Positions 24,384 through 37,800 of a stretch of 64,000 bases of DNA are shown here, in pieces (the first letter of the stretch is position 1; each line of letters opens with the position of its first letter). This stretch comes from Brachionus sp. 'Tiscar'. Lineage: Eukaryota; Rotifera; Eurotatoria; Ploima; Brachionidae. The notes under the pieces are model-generated. The model ran no database searches. It had not been told where the DNA came from and was given only the letters and a program-made list of their open reading frames with translations. The DNA lies in NCBI GenBank assembly GCA_006352455.1, contig VANL01000092.1:1-64000 (forward strand). Reading direction: 5' to 3'. The translations under genes and the position numbers were made by a program.

Positions 24384-25824
24384 TTTTCTATGCAAAAATT
24401 TCTGAATCAATTTTACTTCGGACTCAAAAATTAAATTTGATTTTAAAAATTTTTTTAATGCAATGTATGTATTTATTTTATTTTTACAGAAAATAGAGTC
24501 TAAAAATTATTTTTTAAGGGGTGCTTAACAAAAGAAACAGAAGAAAGGAAACACTGTATTTATTAGTCATTTAAACATTGGTGCAAATATGTTAAATACT
24601 CATTGATTTGAACTTTCAAATTTTAATCTATCCAGTAAATAAGATAATAGCGATTTTGAAAAAATTTTCAATTTTTCTCAAAAATTAAGTTTGTACTAAA
24701 TTGATGTTTTAAAAAGTGTCTTTAAAATGTTGGAAAATGTTGGCATAATAAATTTCATTTTATTGAAAAAAATTGAAGTGATTTTAAATGTAAAAAACAA
24801 AAATATAATCGATAGAAATTTTTTATTAAATTTTAAAAATATATATTCAATTAATGGTTAATTTAGAAAAAGGATAAATTTTTAAACACAAATATTGAAA
24901 AACAAAAAATATAAGCTAAAGGTAAAACACTATTAAAAATCAAGTTCATAACCGAAAAAGAAAAAGCACAAAATTTAAAATAAGTAAAAGATCGAAATAT
25001 AAGAAATTCGTCTTTTTTAAGTTTCGATTTTTGCGAAACTAATTGCAAAATATGGTAAAAAAAAAACAACAAATTTAAATAAAGATATCCACGATTATTC
25101 AAAATTCAAAACAACTAAAGTCCACTGAAAACTAAGCAGCCATGTTCTATAGCAGATATTTTTTCAAGTACCAGTGTAAACTCACTCTTAAAAATAACTT
25201 TTATTTAAATTAACAAATTTATAAAAATAAACTTTCGATTGTTTGAGATTTAAATTGAAACTAAACGAAAAATAAGTAGATAAGAGAAACATTTTCCTAT
25301 TTGTATAAAAAATAAACAAGTTTAAAAGAAAAAATACATTAATTTTTTTAAATATACTCTTAGTGCTATGTCTTAAACAAGAAAAAAAAATGAACAAAAA
25401 AATAATTTAAGTAGAAAAATGAGTCAAGCCATTTTAATGAAAAATCACACTCGGGATACTTATGTTAGCCGTTGATTAAAATTGAAGGTTTTGCAAATTG
25501 ATATGAAAGACCAAGATTGAACGAAAAAACTAAATTTTTTTTTTTTAATTTAAAATTACATTAAATTGTCATAAGCGGTAAATAAGAACAAATGATGACA
25601 AATTTTTTCATATTTAAACTATCAAGTAATTTATCAGTTTTTACAAGAATTGAATAAATATTGAAAAAATGGCACCAAAAGCTCTTCAAACAGTCAATAC
25701 TAAGCGAAAATAGAAAAATCAAAAAAAAAATCAACCTTTTTTTATGATAAGGATGCTTTTTTTTAAAGGATATAAATAATTTTTTTTAGAGAAATCAAAT
25801 TGGTATGTACACAAAATTCATTGT
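24384..25824. other. Intergenic DNA between the protease and CELF
   Basis: Holds the protease promoter and the CELF 3'UTR. Two minus-strand frames (24863-25102, 25188-25397) are Phe/Leu/Asn low-complexity runs typical of translated AT-rich DNA and were not called. Confidence 0.55.
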
Positions 25825-28800
25825 TTAATAGTCAATGATGCTTGACGGATTTGGATTGCCAGTGGGCAAATTGTTTGTAATTTTGGACTTTTTAAGCTGG
25901 ACTTTAAGACGTTTAATGCCAATTTGATATCCATTCATAGCCTGGATCGCTTTGTTAGCTGAAATTGTATTATCATAGCTCACAAAACCAAAACATTTAC
26001 TCAGATTGGTGTTTTTATCGATGAAAACTTTGGCTGATAGAACTTGACCAAACGGGGAAAATGTTTTGGCCAAGTCCAAATCACCGAACTCGCTAGGTAG
26101 ATGATAAATGAACAAATTGCATCCGTCTGGTCCCTCTTGTTGCTTGTAGCTGACCGAATTAGGCGAGGAGTTAGAATTGGTGCCAGTGCGATTTTGCATA
26201 ATTCCGAATTTGGATTGTTGCTGTACTTGGCTCGGGTTGAAATTAAAAAATTGATTTATGCTATTGTTCGGACTTGGATGATTAAAGTTTGCCTGATTAG
26301 AATTTAATTGACTATTGATTGTTAGATTGTTGAAGTTTTTGGATAAATTATTGACCAAGTTTGTCGAAGTAGAGCTTGACGAGGCCGAAGCGCTAGTCGA
26401 GCTCGATGGTCCGCTAGAGTTGAAGCTATTCAAAGTGCTTGGCGGGTTCGGAAAGCTGATTAGATTGTTCGGTGAGCTTGGCAAAAATAAGCTATTGCTA
26501 TTTGAATTGGTGTTGGCGCTTAGGTTAGTAGTCGATGATGTTCGAATCTGAGCTAATTGAGGAAAATTAAAATTTCCAAGTCCAAAGTTATTGTTGTTAT
26601 TGCTGGTCAGCGATTGATTGAAGCTCGAGTTAATTAAAGATGCATTTGAAGAAGATGGATTAGGCAACAATGATGCTTGACTATTGTTCAAGCTGTTTGC
26701 AGCAGAACTATTCTGATTTGAGCCAGATGTAGATGATACACCCGGTTTTTGCGATAACTGGAGTAGACTCGCCAAATTTTGAAAATTTTGACCATTGCTA
26801 CCAACTCCTTCTAAATTTAAGAGAAAAAAAATTATTTTATTAAAAAACATTAAATTTTATTTCTATTAAATTTTTTTATCTATTTGATTTTTTTTAAATT
26901 GAATAAAAATTTTTTTTATTTTAGTCATCATAAGCTAATTGTACTTCTTTTAAAATAAAAGTAACGATCAATTTAATATAATAAATTTTTACATTAGAAT
27001 AGCTCAAATAACAATAATAATTGATATTTTTAATATAAAAAATTATTGCATTAATATAAAAACAGTTGTTTTTTAACACTCAAACGCCGGAGGGGTTTTT
27101 CGGCGCTCTTTATTTTATCTTTTATCTGTATTTGGTTAAAATTTATTTAAATTTTAAATCATTTAAATCATTTTTTTAATCTTTTGCTTTTCAATCAGTT
27201 GTCTAAAATCAAAAAATATTAAAATTTATTTATTTTTGTTTTAAAAGGGTCCAAAAAACCCCTCCGGGTTTTGAGTGTTAAAGCTGATAAAATTTTTTGT
27301 TAATTTTTTTTTGCTTAAAATTTTTTAAAATTTAAATAATTAAAATAGAATGCCAATTTTTATACTGATAAATGAATTTTTTTATGTTATCTAATTATTC
27401 AAAAGCAAATTTACTTGAAATATTAAAAGCATTAAGATCAAAAATAAATATTTAGAATTCATTTTAAAAATTTTTTCCAATTTGAATTTTGTTGAAAAAT
27501 GGCAATTAGTGATAGCAATAATGCATGTTTTTCACCTTAAGTTCTCGGCCATCGAAGATTTTTTGAAGTCTTCACTTTCTCATCTTAATTTTAATAATAA
27601 GCTCATAATTATATAATTAATATGTAGTGATAGCATATCTTAAATAGAAAATAAAAAAATTTGTCTAAATGAATTTTAATATAATGTGTCAATTTTAATT
27701 AACAATTGTTTGTCTAAAAATTATATAAAAGAAAAATTGAATTTTCTAGAGGCTAAATTTCAAATATTTTTAGTTTCTGAGTATTCTAGCTTTAAACAAA
27801 AAGGTTATAAATAATTTTAAAAAATAAAAAAATTCAAATTCAAGTTTTAAATAATAAATTTAATTTCAAAAAATGTCAAAATAACCTTTGAATTTTTCGT
27901 AAATGATATACCATTTAGCTATAATTTATTTTTAAATACCATTTTTTTCTAATAAATTTTAAAAACTCACTCATTAGAAATATTTTACTAGTTAAAAAAT
28001 TTAACTAAATTTTTGATATCATAAATCTAATGATATTTATAAACGGGTTCTATTGAATATTTTTAAAAGTATATTTTTAAAAAATCAAATTACCTGTGTT
28101 CGGATTTTGCAAAGCAGACGGATTTTGCAACAAAGCCGGATTGTTAACAACATTTTGAAATTGAGGAAACGACATCAACAGTTGTTGCATTATAAGCAAG
28201 TTGTTTAAATTGGGAGCAGAATATTGGTTTGTAGACGAATTGAGCGAATTATTGCTTCCCGATGTCCCTAGACCGATCAAATTGGTCCCATTACCCGAAA
28301 GATTATTGTTTTGGGAAGGATTTAATTGCCTAGATGACAGACTAGACTGTAGCTGAGAATTTTGTGAATTATTAGAGCCTATTGGATTATTACCAGGATG
28401 AAACGAAGACTGTTGAGTAAATGTGTGCCCGCTAAAATGCTGCTGATTGGGTCCCGGAAATCCGCTGTTTGTCAACAAATGGTTGCTATTGGCACTGACA
28501 CCCGAATGAAAGCCGTTCGAGTGTCCGTTCGTATTTAGAAACTGCTGAATTAAAGAGCCATTTAATTGTTGCATTTTTTTTGTCTCCTTATCTCTAGGAG
28601 TATCCGCAAATTTAACCACTATTGGCGAAGAGCATCCTTCCATTGTTTGCGAATGATGCATCGATTTTATTGCATTTATTGCCGATTGACGCTTTAAATA
28701 AGTAACGAAAGCACATCCACGACTTTTCATGTTCGAATCGCGCAAAATCGTACAATCTTCAATTTGACCGTATGGGGCGAACATGATTTTAATGTCGTTC

Positions 28801-30265
28801 TCATCATAGTTACGGCTAATCATGCCAATAAACAGTTTTCTCTCTTAAATTTTGTAAAATTATTATAAAAAATTTTTTTTTTCAATTTTATTATTAAAAT
28901 TTTTAAAATTTTTCTATTTCAATTAAAAATATTAATTAAAATCTTGACCAATTTGAAGATTAAAAAAAAATTGGAGAAAAATTATCTATTAACACTCAAA
29001 ACCCGGAGGATCTTCCGACTCTTTGTGTCACCTTTTCTTTTTACTTTTTATTCCATGAAAATAAGTATATTTTGCAATTAAAAAATTAATTAATATTTAA
29101 TTTATTTTTTTATTTTGGATTTCTGATTGATAAAAATATCTCAAAAATTATCAAATTTATTTAACTAAAATCAAAGATGCGTCATAAAGCGCCGATAAAA
29201 ACCCTCTGGGTTTGAGTCTAAATAAATTTAATTTTTTTAAGCTAATTTAATAAATAATATTATTATTTAGCGATTTATCACTCATATTTGAATTTTTTTT
29301 TTGATTAAATTATTTTGAGGAAAAAAAAACTGAAAATTTTTTAAATTAAAAAAAATTTTTTCCATCAAATTGTGATCTAGTTCAGAATCAAATTTTTAAA
29401 ATTTGAGAAATTTAAATAAAATAATCCAAGTTATTTTTTTTCTATAGGTTGAAGACTATAATTTTGAAAAACAATTCTTTTGTTAACAATCAGCTTAGAA
29501 GATTAGTACTAGTGAAAAGCAAAACTAGAATTATTAAAAAAGAATTTAAGTCAAAAATAATGAGATATTTAGAATTTAAATTAGGCCATTTTGTGCACAT
29601 AAATAGAGCCTTTAGGACATAAACAAAATTAAAATTAATTGAGAGCTAAGAAAAAAATTGGTCAAAAGCCGATCAAAATAATCTCTAAGTAAAAATAGAA
29701 CAAAAAAAAGTACCATTTCTGTTTTCTGTATCAGCAGGTTTCATTTGAATAGGATGATGCATCTTGAAAAATAGAAATAAATTAAAAAATAAAATACAAA
29801 TTTGAAAAACCATACACCCGGTAATGTTTTAAGATTGTGTAATGCATTTTGAGCATCCAACGCGGACTTTCTGGTATAGAAAGTAACAAAACAACAACCT
29901 TTGGACTCGTTTGTTTGCTTATCTCTGAGCACATTTAGCTGATAGACACTGCCGTATTCTTGGAACATGGTTCGGAGTTCGTTCTCGTTCATGTTTCTCG
30001 GTATTTGGCCAACAAACATTTTAATGGCATCCGAATCGGGCTCCCTTACGCTCGAGAGCATTTGATCGCCGTGGCTCTGCTCATGAGACACCATTGCTAG
30101 ATTCGAGTTCGGACAAGACAACGAGGATGACGATGTGCACGAACTAGCCTGATTTGAGGCGATCACTGACTCTATATTGTTCAAATTGGTGGACGAGTTT
30201 GTCTTGAGCAGAGGCGAATTCGTGCCACTCGGCGTTGCAGTAGTTGCATTTGATGACGAAATCAT
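25825..30265 (-). CDS. CELF/Bruno-like RNA-binding protein, three RRMs
   Basis: Four exons in transcript order: 30265-29816, 29762-29714, 28843-28094, 26810-25825; 2235 nt, 744 aa, in phase. RRM1 is at about 80-160 (IKMFVGQIPR, KGCCFVTFYTRKSALDAQNA), RRM2 at about 168-250 (RKLFIGMISRNYDENDI, RGCAFVTYLKRQSAINAI, MEGCSSPIVVKFADT), and RRM3 at about 645-725 (NLFIYHLPSEFGDLDLAKTF, KCFGFVSYDN, GIKRLKVQLKKSK). This is the diagnostic CELF arrangement with a long linker before RRM3. It acts in alternative splicing and in translation and decay of GU-rich mRNAs. It is longer than vertebrate CELF proteins because the N-terminus and linker are Ser/Asn-rich low-complexity sequence. Introns 2 and 3 (870 and 1283 nt) each contain a TTAA MITE. 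Confidence 0.95.
27073..27281. mobile_element. TTAA-type MITE, copy 3 (CELF intron 3)
   Basis: 209 bp, bounded by TTAACACTCAAACGCCGGAG and its imperfect complement CCGGGTTTTGAGTGTTAA, with TTAA at both ends. TIRs are about 32 bp, including GGAGGGGTTTTT. Confidence 0.85.
28989..29222. mobile_element. TTAA-type MITE, copy 4 (CELF intron 2)
   Basis: Left end TTAACACTCAAAACCCGGAG is intact. The right end is degraded (GGGTTTGAGTCTAA). About 234 bp. The internal block ATTCCATGAAAATAAGTATA is shared with copy 5. Confidence 0.75.
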
Positions 30266-33013
30266 TCTTTAGAAGAAAATTTGTTAGACTAATGTAGCTA
30301 GAGTGTGGCTCAACGAATTCCACATTTTTAACCTAATTTTGGATTATATTATCGATTTTTAGTTTGTTATTTTTGTCAAAATTCAGTTACCAAGTAACAG
30401 ATTTTTGACAAAATAGCTAAGTGTGCGGAATTCTCGGCCAATGTTGACCATTTAGTGATTACTTTATTTTAGAGGACTATCAATTAGACACACACTGAAG
30501 AGACAATTTTTTGGTTCACCATAAATATGCGCAAAAATTTCATCAATAGACAATGGACCACATTTATAAACCAAAAACTTACCACATTTAACTAACTCAA
30601 ATTAAAAAAATTAATAAAAATTTTATTTTTTTTTTATAAATTAAAAAAAATGAAAGTAAAAAAAAATAAAAAAGAGAAGATTTTTCGAAATATTTTGCTA
30701 GTAAAAATGACCAATATATCGAAGCTATTTGAAACGAAAACTGAACAAACGCGATTGAGAGAAAAAGAGAAAGAGAGAGAGAGAGAAAAAAAAATATATA
30801 GAAACATAAATAAATTGAAGCAAGGCGAGTAAGAGGCCTCCAAGTTTTATGAAAAAATATATCAAAAATACAAAACAAAAACAAAATTTCTAAGCTATCC
30901 ATCCAATCAAACCAATATAAACTATAAAACTCTTTTGTTGTGTTGTAGCTAAAGTAATAATTTAGTATTTTCGTTTTATTTTTCTCTCTCTCTCTCTTTC
31001 TCTCTCTCTTGCTTGCTTACGAGCTCTATGCTCATATCAACTAGGTTAAATTTTTTATTAAAATTATTCATGTGTCGATATTGCTAAAATCTGCTTAGAT
31101 ATTTAGTTTAGCCAACTTGGGCGCCCTCTAAACACGAATAAATTATTTTGTTTCAACTTGAAAATGTATAATTTATGCCCAAATCGGAATTTGAAATTGT
31201 TTAAAGAAAAAAATCTATTTCAATCATGTATATGCACTAGGCTAAAATTGCATTTTTCTAGGCATAAATCAAGCAAGTTTGACAAAAATTTTTAATTAAA
31301 GGTAAGCTTAGGTGAAGACTCGAGCTATATTGATTGATTTCTAAATTTTCATTTATCAAATCCCTTCGATCATTTAACAATTTAAAGGGCAAAATTCTTG
31401 ATTGATCGATTTCATTCAGCAAATCCTCGGTCACTTAAAATCTCAATAAAAATTTTTTTTTTGTTTTTTCAACCAAAATGAATTTAAAAATTAGTCATTA
31501 GCTCAATATGCTCTTAATTGGGCACTCTTGATTAGAAAAAATAATAGGAAAATTTTATTTCGAATATGTGCTGCACTCAAATTTGAGAACATATGACAAA
31601 AAAATTCAATTTTTAAAGCCTTATTAATTTGAAATTAAATTTGTTTTTGCTGGCAACAGACCTCCGCGAAGATTTAAGAATGCTTATTTGTACAAAATGT
31701 TTCCTTTACTTAAACTTTATTAGAGTTTAGTTAATTTTTCTTATTTACTAAAAATAGATGCAGTCAAAGTTCAACTCAATTATTCAAATGAGAAGCTGGT
31801 GTTTTTATATTTTTTGATAGTAAGAATCATGTGATTTAAAATTATTCTTTTTATCTTACACTAAAAAAAAGAAGCTTATTGTTGATCTATCGTTAGCCTT
31901 GAGCTAAAATTTTTTGTTACCAGTGGTTGAAAAATTAGAAATGAGCAATGCAGCGTTAGTCGTTTAAAATTTATCTTTTTTTTATCTAATAAATCTAATT
32001 TATTGATGATGAATGATAATTCATGAGATTTTAAATTATTCTATACAACAAATATTATGCATGATAATTATTTATGCCAATTAGAAAACTTGAATTTGTT
32101 TTCAAAATTCTGAAATTTTCCATTATTCGAAAATTTTTGTTGATTTACCATTTGTGAAATAGACACAAATGCCAATCTTAGTTCATTAAGAATGGAATTC
32201 ATTTGCCATTAAAATATTTACGCTTAAAATTTAATTAAATTTTTGTTTATTAATTTTTACAATTTAATATAAATAAAATTAATAAAATGCCAAAAAATTT
32301 TTGAATATATTTTATTTGAAAAAGCATTAAATTTTTAAAAACATTATCTCATTAAAAAAAAAATCTTAAAAATCATATTTTTTATTAAAAAAATTCAAAT
32401 CAGTATTGATGTTATTTTTTAGCTTTCCCTATATGTTCTTAATTTGAAAAAGAATACTTTAAAAATGTTAAGATTTTTTTAATTAAAGAAAATTTCTAGT
32501 AAGCTCATCCATTTTTACTGGAAAATGGAGTCAAGAAATATTATTTTAAATTTATGTGGTCTTAATCTAAATCAGGATTATTTTTCTAATTTTAATTTAG
32601 CTATCGATTTATTTCTTTGGTCGATCTTAACCTCAGGACTGTTTAGGATTATCGATTGTTTATTTTCTAAAATTTAGAATCAGTTTAAAATAACTGAAGT
32701 ATTTTTTAATTAATTTAGTCGAAGCTCTTGAATTCTAAAATTTTCATTAAAATTACCGAAAAAATATTATATTTAAACTTATTGAAAATTCAACAAAATA
32801 AATAGCTAAAATATTTTAAAAATTATTTTTTTCAAAAAAATATTTGTTTTCAGATATTTAACACCAAAATGGTGTATTTATTGAAAAATTTTGGACCTCT
32901 GCTGATTGAAAATAGTTAAGTTTATTTTGATTTTTCTTATTTATTATAATAAATTAATATAAATATGAGTATGCCTTAATTTTTTAACAATTTTAATTCC
33001 GATAAAAAAAATC
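30266..33013. other. CELF upstream region with GA and CT tracts
   Basis: About 2.7 kb between the divergent CELF and SDE2 start codons. A GA-rich tract (about 30755-30786) and a CT-rich tract (about 30981-31010) lie some 200 bp apart and are complementary to each other. Frames overlapping them are low complexity. No other feature is clear. Confidence 0.6.
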
Positions 33014-33787
33014 ATGGAATTGAAACTTAAATTAGCAAATTCAATTGAATCAAATGTTGAAAAAATAAGTGTTTTTGGTGAAAATATTTTAGCAAGTATT
33101 GATGAACAGATTGGAAATAGATTTGGTCTTTCCAAATCGGATTACATTCTTCTATCGAATAATGGTGTCAAATTAAACTCGAAATCTTTAATAACCAAAG
33201 GTGATTTAATTCAATTAAGTCCTTTGGTCCTAGGGGGTAAAGGTGGTTTTGGTTCTCTGTTGAGATCATTCGGAAAACAGATTACTAAATCAACAAACAA
33301 AGAAGCATGTCGAGATTTGACCGGGAGACGCATACGCCATGTAAACAATGAGAAAAAATTAAAAGATTTTTTGTCAAAGCAGTCCGAACTTGCCAAGAAA
33401 AAGGAAGAAGAGAAAAAAATCAAACAAGAACGAAAGAAGAAAAAACTAGAAAAATTGGAGTCTTCACATCATTTGTTTGTTGATCCAAAATATGATGAAC
33501 AAAAACAAAAAATTACTGAAGATCTTGAGCAAGCAATATCATCTGCAATATGCAGTAAAAAATTGGAGAGTTCTGAGAAATCAAATTGCGTCAATGAATC
33601 GAATAGTAATGATGAAATAAATAAATTGTCAAAACAAGAAAAGGTTACGAAAGATTCAAAAAAAACCGAGGTTAAAGATAATGAGAAATTTAAAAATTGG
33701 CTAGGTATTGAAAATTTAGAAGTATCTTCATCTGATGATGACGAAGATGAAGATCAAGAACCAGCTAAAAAAATAAAATTAAACTAA
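33014..33787 (+). CDS. SDE2: SDE2, ubiquitin-fold splicing and replication-stress protein
   Basis: A single exon of 257 aa. The N-terminal ubiquitin-like fold (residues about 1-75) ends at the processing motif GGKGG (74-78), followed by FGSLLRSFG, TNKEACRDLTGRRIRHVNNE and a basic Lys/Glu helix, the conserved SDE2 core. The C-terminus is acidic (SSDDDEDEDQE) with a basic tail. Known homologues are cleaved after the Gly-Gly to expose a Lys-initiated fragment that works in the spliceosome (yeast) and in the replication stress response (human). The conserved residues needed for cleavage are present. A poly(A) signal AATAAA is at 33834-33839. The next gene starts 161 nt downstream on the same strand. 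Confidence 0.94.
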   Translation: MELKLKLANSIESNVEKISVFGENILASIDEQIGNRFGLSKSDYILLSNNGVKLNSKSLITKGDLIQLSPLVLGGKGGFGSLLRSFGKQITKSTNKEACRDLTGRRIRHVNNEKKLKDFLSKQSELAKKKEEEKKIKQERKKKKLEKLESSHHLFVDPKYDEQKQKITEDLEQAISSAICSKKLESSEKSNCVNESNSNDEINKLSKQEKVTKDSKKTEVKDNEKFKNWLGIENLEVSSSDDDEDEDQEPAKKIKLN

Positions 33788-33948
33788 TTTTATTAAAAAT
33801 GAAATTAAATAAATTTGTTTTTTTTTTTCTGTAAATAAAATTTTTAATCAAACTCAATTTTATTTTCTTAAAAGAAAATGCTTTTGATTAAGCATATTGA
33901 ACACATAGATTTAATTTTTGAATATTAGTTTTTTTCAAAGATTTAACA

Positions 33949-34807
33949 ATGGGCGATAGTCAGGTTTTAATAAATCATCAAAATAATGAAGATGATATTC
34001 CACAATTGTCTGCAGAAGCGCTAAAAGCTCTGCAAGAGTTTTACGCTGAAACAGAGGCTCAAGCAAAGCAAATCGATGAAAATTGGGTATTTTTGTTCAT
34101 AGTGAAATAAAAATTGAATATTTCTTTGATATTTTATTTTAGCAATTGAGTCAATTTTGGTATGATAAAAAAACTAGTGATACTTTGGCTAAAGAAGTTT
34201 TTCTGAATGCCAAGGAAAAGTTAAAGTAACATCTAGCAATTAGATTTAGAAATTTAAATCAAATTAATTTATTAGAACAAGTGAAAAATTCAATGTTGCA
34301 TGTATTTCATGTCCAACTCTTTTTAAAGCATTGCACTATTATCTAAAAGAAGCTAGATCTTGGCCTGAAATTGATAATTTTGAAGAATTAATTGAAAAAA
34401 TAGACATAAAATTATTTGAATATGATAAAAGATTTGAAATGTATGGAGAAGATTTTTATTTCTATGACTATAATAGCCCGCTTGAGTTTAATTCGAAACT
34501 TGAAAAATATTTTGACATGGTTATATCTGATCCACCATATTTATCCCAAGATTGTCACATAAAAACTGGAATGACTGTACGAAAAATTACCAAAGATGAC
34601 TTTAAATTAATTGTTTGTACAGGTTTGTTTTAAAACTAGTTAATTTTTTTTTCAATTTTTTTATTTTGCTAAGGAGCTGTAATGGAAGATCTCTTGGGTT
34701 CATGTCTTAAAGTTCGTTTATGTTCGTTTATTCCGAAACATGTACGAAATTTAGCTAATGAATTCAAATGTTATGCAAATTATAATACTATTTGCTTAGA
34801 TAACTAA
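33949..34807 (+). CDS. EEF1AKMT1: EEF1AKMT1 (N6AMT2), eEF1A lysine methyltransferase 1
   Basis: Four exons: 33949-34086, 34143-34225, 34276-34622, 34674-34807; 702 nt, 233 aa, in phase (human 214 aa). Matches to the human protein run throughout: PQLSAEALKALQEFYAE, QLSQFWYD, FEYDKRFEMYGEDFYFYDYN, the catalytic-site SDPPYLS with DPPY at about 159-162, and FIPKHVRNLANEFKC. The enzyme trimethylates a lysine of elongation factor 1A using S-adenosylmethionine. A pyrimidine run followed by CAAAG ends 8 nt before the ATG, resembling a splice acceptor. It could be a 5'UTR intron end or a trans-splice site. Confidence 0.94.
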
Positions 34808-37800
34808 TAAAATTTTAAAAAATAATAGATTAGTTTTAATTACTTAAATCCTAATTGATCCCTATTTGATCTAGATTTTAAGTAGCAATATTTATTTATT
34901 TATGAGTTTTTTGTCCTTTTTGAATTAGTATTTTAATTTAATTTAATTAACCTTTAAAAAATTTCAATAGAATTTATCTTCATTAACTTTTGTTTATTAA
35001 TCTAGAATCATTTTTGTTCACCAAACAGGAACATTTGGTGTTTTTTTAATAGAATAATAATTTAGTCAAATTCTTTTTTGTTTTTTGCCAGGTGATATTT
35101 TCAATTTAATGTCTTGAAAATATATTTAAAATATAAAAAGAATGAAGCTTTTAAATCAACACTTATAGTCTTAGCAAATTAACTATTCAAACCAACTGAA
35201 TAAACAAGTTTTACTAAATTTTTATTTCAATATGAGTTATTAGTTTCAAGTTTAGAAATGGATTCTATGGGTATTTTTTTTATTTGATAGACACAAACAT
35301 CGATCAAGAATGACTATTAAAATATTCATATATTTGCTGCAATTAAACTTCTATGGTAACTCTCTCTCTTAAATTAAATTCACTCATATTTTAAAAAAAT
35401 GATTAAATTAAACGAAGATACCTATAAGGTGAGTTAAATAAAATTTAATGTTAATACTCATTTAGAGAATTTTACAGTATTTAATGATTTTAAAATAAAT
35501 TAGCATCTAAATGAAAGTAGATGTTGTTCTGGTCAATTCAATTAAAAGTAAATATTTTGCTTTAATCGAATATTAGTTTAACCTATTTGAATCGATTAAT
35601 TATGTTACAAATGCATGCAAGCAAGCAAGCATTCAATTTTCTTACGAAAATATTTCAAATAGTTATTTTTGCACTTGATTTTTAAAATTGCTCAGATAAT
35701 TAATTCAATATCAGTGAATTTTTTTAACAAAAATTTATTTCTTCTTAATATTCCATTATATTATTCTAAATTTATAATCTAAAGTATTTCCAAGAAAATA
35801 GACAGAAATTTTTCACCAAGATTACTTTCAATGAAATATTTAATTTGTTTTTTTGTTTTACTAATTGTATTTATTGCTAGTTATGAATTTTGAATTTATA
35901 AATCAGACTAGACTTTTATTTGTCTTTTAACTTTGTTCTTTTAAAAGGAAATTTGCTCTTGGATTTTAATTCAAATCATTAAATAAACTTTTTGGTTCTT
36001 ATTTTGTGAGATTTAGTAATTGTTTTAGATTTTTAGATATAATGTGCTAGGACTCGATGATTTATCGCTCAAATATATAAAATATATAAGCCATTATTAA
36101 ACTCAAACCTAATCTGTCAGCTTCTTTTCATTAATAAAAATGGCTATTAATTTGAAGAGACGTATATAAACATATACATATTTATTTTCCTACTCACCAT
36201 CAAGATAATTTTTGATATTTTTTTTAAAATAAAAATCCTAAATGATTTGTTCATATGAAGGTTTTGATCACCTTTCATTTAAATATTAAGCCTTATTATT
36301 TATTATTCATGTTTACTTTAAAAAAAAAAAGGATTATAAAAATATCATATCTTCGTTAAAATCTTTAATAGCCGATTTCATAATCTTTGAAAAAGCAAAA
36401 TAGGATAAAACTGGAAAAAGGTTTGTTAATTAGAATAATTTTTTTTCATTTTGTCATTATGTTTAATTTATTTAAAAAAAAAATTATCAATAAAATAATT
36501 CATGCTTTATTCTGTATCTAAAAATTTAATTCTTCTGTTTCTTTTTCTAATTAAATCAAGTTTGGTAAAATAATTTAAATTTCTGCTTTAGTATTTATGT
36601 ATAGGAAAAATATATTGTTATAAAAAGTATATTTTTTTCGCATAGTATCACAATTCATTATTTTAATTAGTTATTTTTAAATTTGATCAAAAAGTAAGTT
36701 ATACTCTAAAACATATCCCATTCAATATCATATTAAAGTCTATATGAGAATTAAATTAAAAATGATTACAATCAAGGCACTTCTATTTTTGATAAAATCC
36801 TCAAATATATATAATTTTAATAATTAAAAAACATGGCTCGATTCAAATACTTAGATAATAGAATCTCGCAAACCCATTGATTACAGAATTATTTTTCAAC
36901 TATTTTTCTAATTTAGGATTAGAGAAATTTACAGTATACTTAGAAGAAAAAAAAACACAAAATAAATTATTTCTGTAATTTTATATTCAATTCTTAAAAG
37001 AATCTTTTTTTAAAAATAATAATAGAAGCTTGTTTTTTTTGCGTGTTTAGCTGAGTGTTTATCAATATGCTTAAGTTAAGAATTGCCTTGAAATTAAAAA
37101 TAATAGAAACGTGATCTATAATATCAACAAACAAATATCGAATAGCCTGCCTATTCAATTGACACTCTTGAGTCTAATTTTATTAATGATAAATTCTAGA
37201 GTAATATGATAATAAAAAAACATGGACTACTTAAAAAAATTTTAACTGAAAAAATTTCTTTTTTTATTTCTTTCTACGCTTTTTTTAAGCCGAAGTTTTC
37301 TTTATTAAAATTTTGTTAAGTAGTTTATTCAATAATTTTAAGATGTTTGAAAATAATTTATTTATATGACTCCTTTAATTTTCAATTAATTTATTTAAAA
37401 AATTTCATATTTAAATTATGAATCGAATTTAACTAAAATTTAACTTTAATTTTCAATCAAACAAATTACTCAAATAAATAGAAGATTTTGTTTCCTAAAT
37501 TTTCAGCTTATTATTTAGATCAACTAGCTGAAAATATATCTCTAATTCAAGTTTGTACATATTGAACAATATTTAAGACAATTGTAATGTCTGTATGATA
37601 AACCAACACAAGCTATAGTTCATAATTTAATTACAAAAATTCAAGAGCTTTAATTGAATTTGAAGTGGAAGCAAATTATTTATGAATGATATATTATTGA
37701 ATTTTTAGAGATTTATAAAATCCATAAAACATCGATTATGAATTGACTTTATCAATTTCAGTCAAGAAAATAGAAAATTTTTCAATTGACGCAAACAAAA

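Noticed and set aside
24863..25397. Two minus-strand frames downstream of CELF
   Set aside because: Low-complexity Phe/Leu/Asn runs without homology.
30597..30902. Frames over the GA tract upstream of CELF
   Set aside because: The translation is driven by the dinucleotide repeat and T-rich flanks.
34331..34633. A stand-alone 100-codon gene starting at 34331
   Set aside because: It is the middle of EEF1AKMT1 exon 3; the true exon starts at 34276 and splices at 34622.
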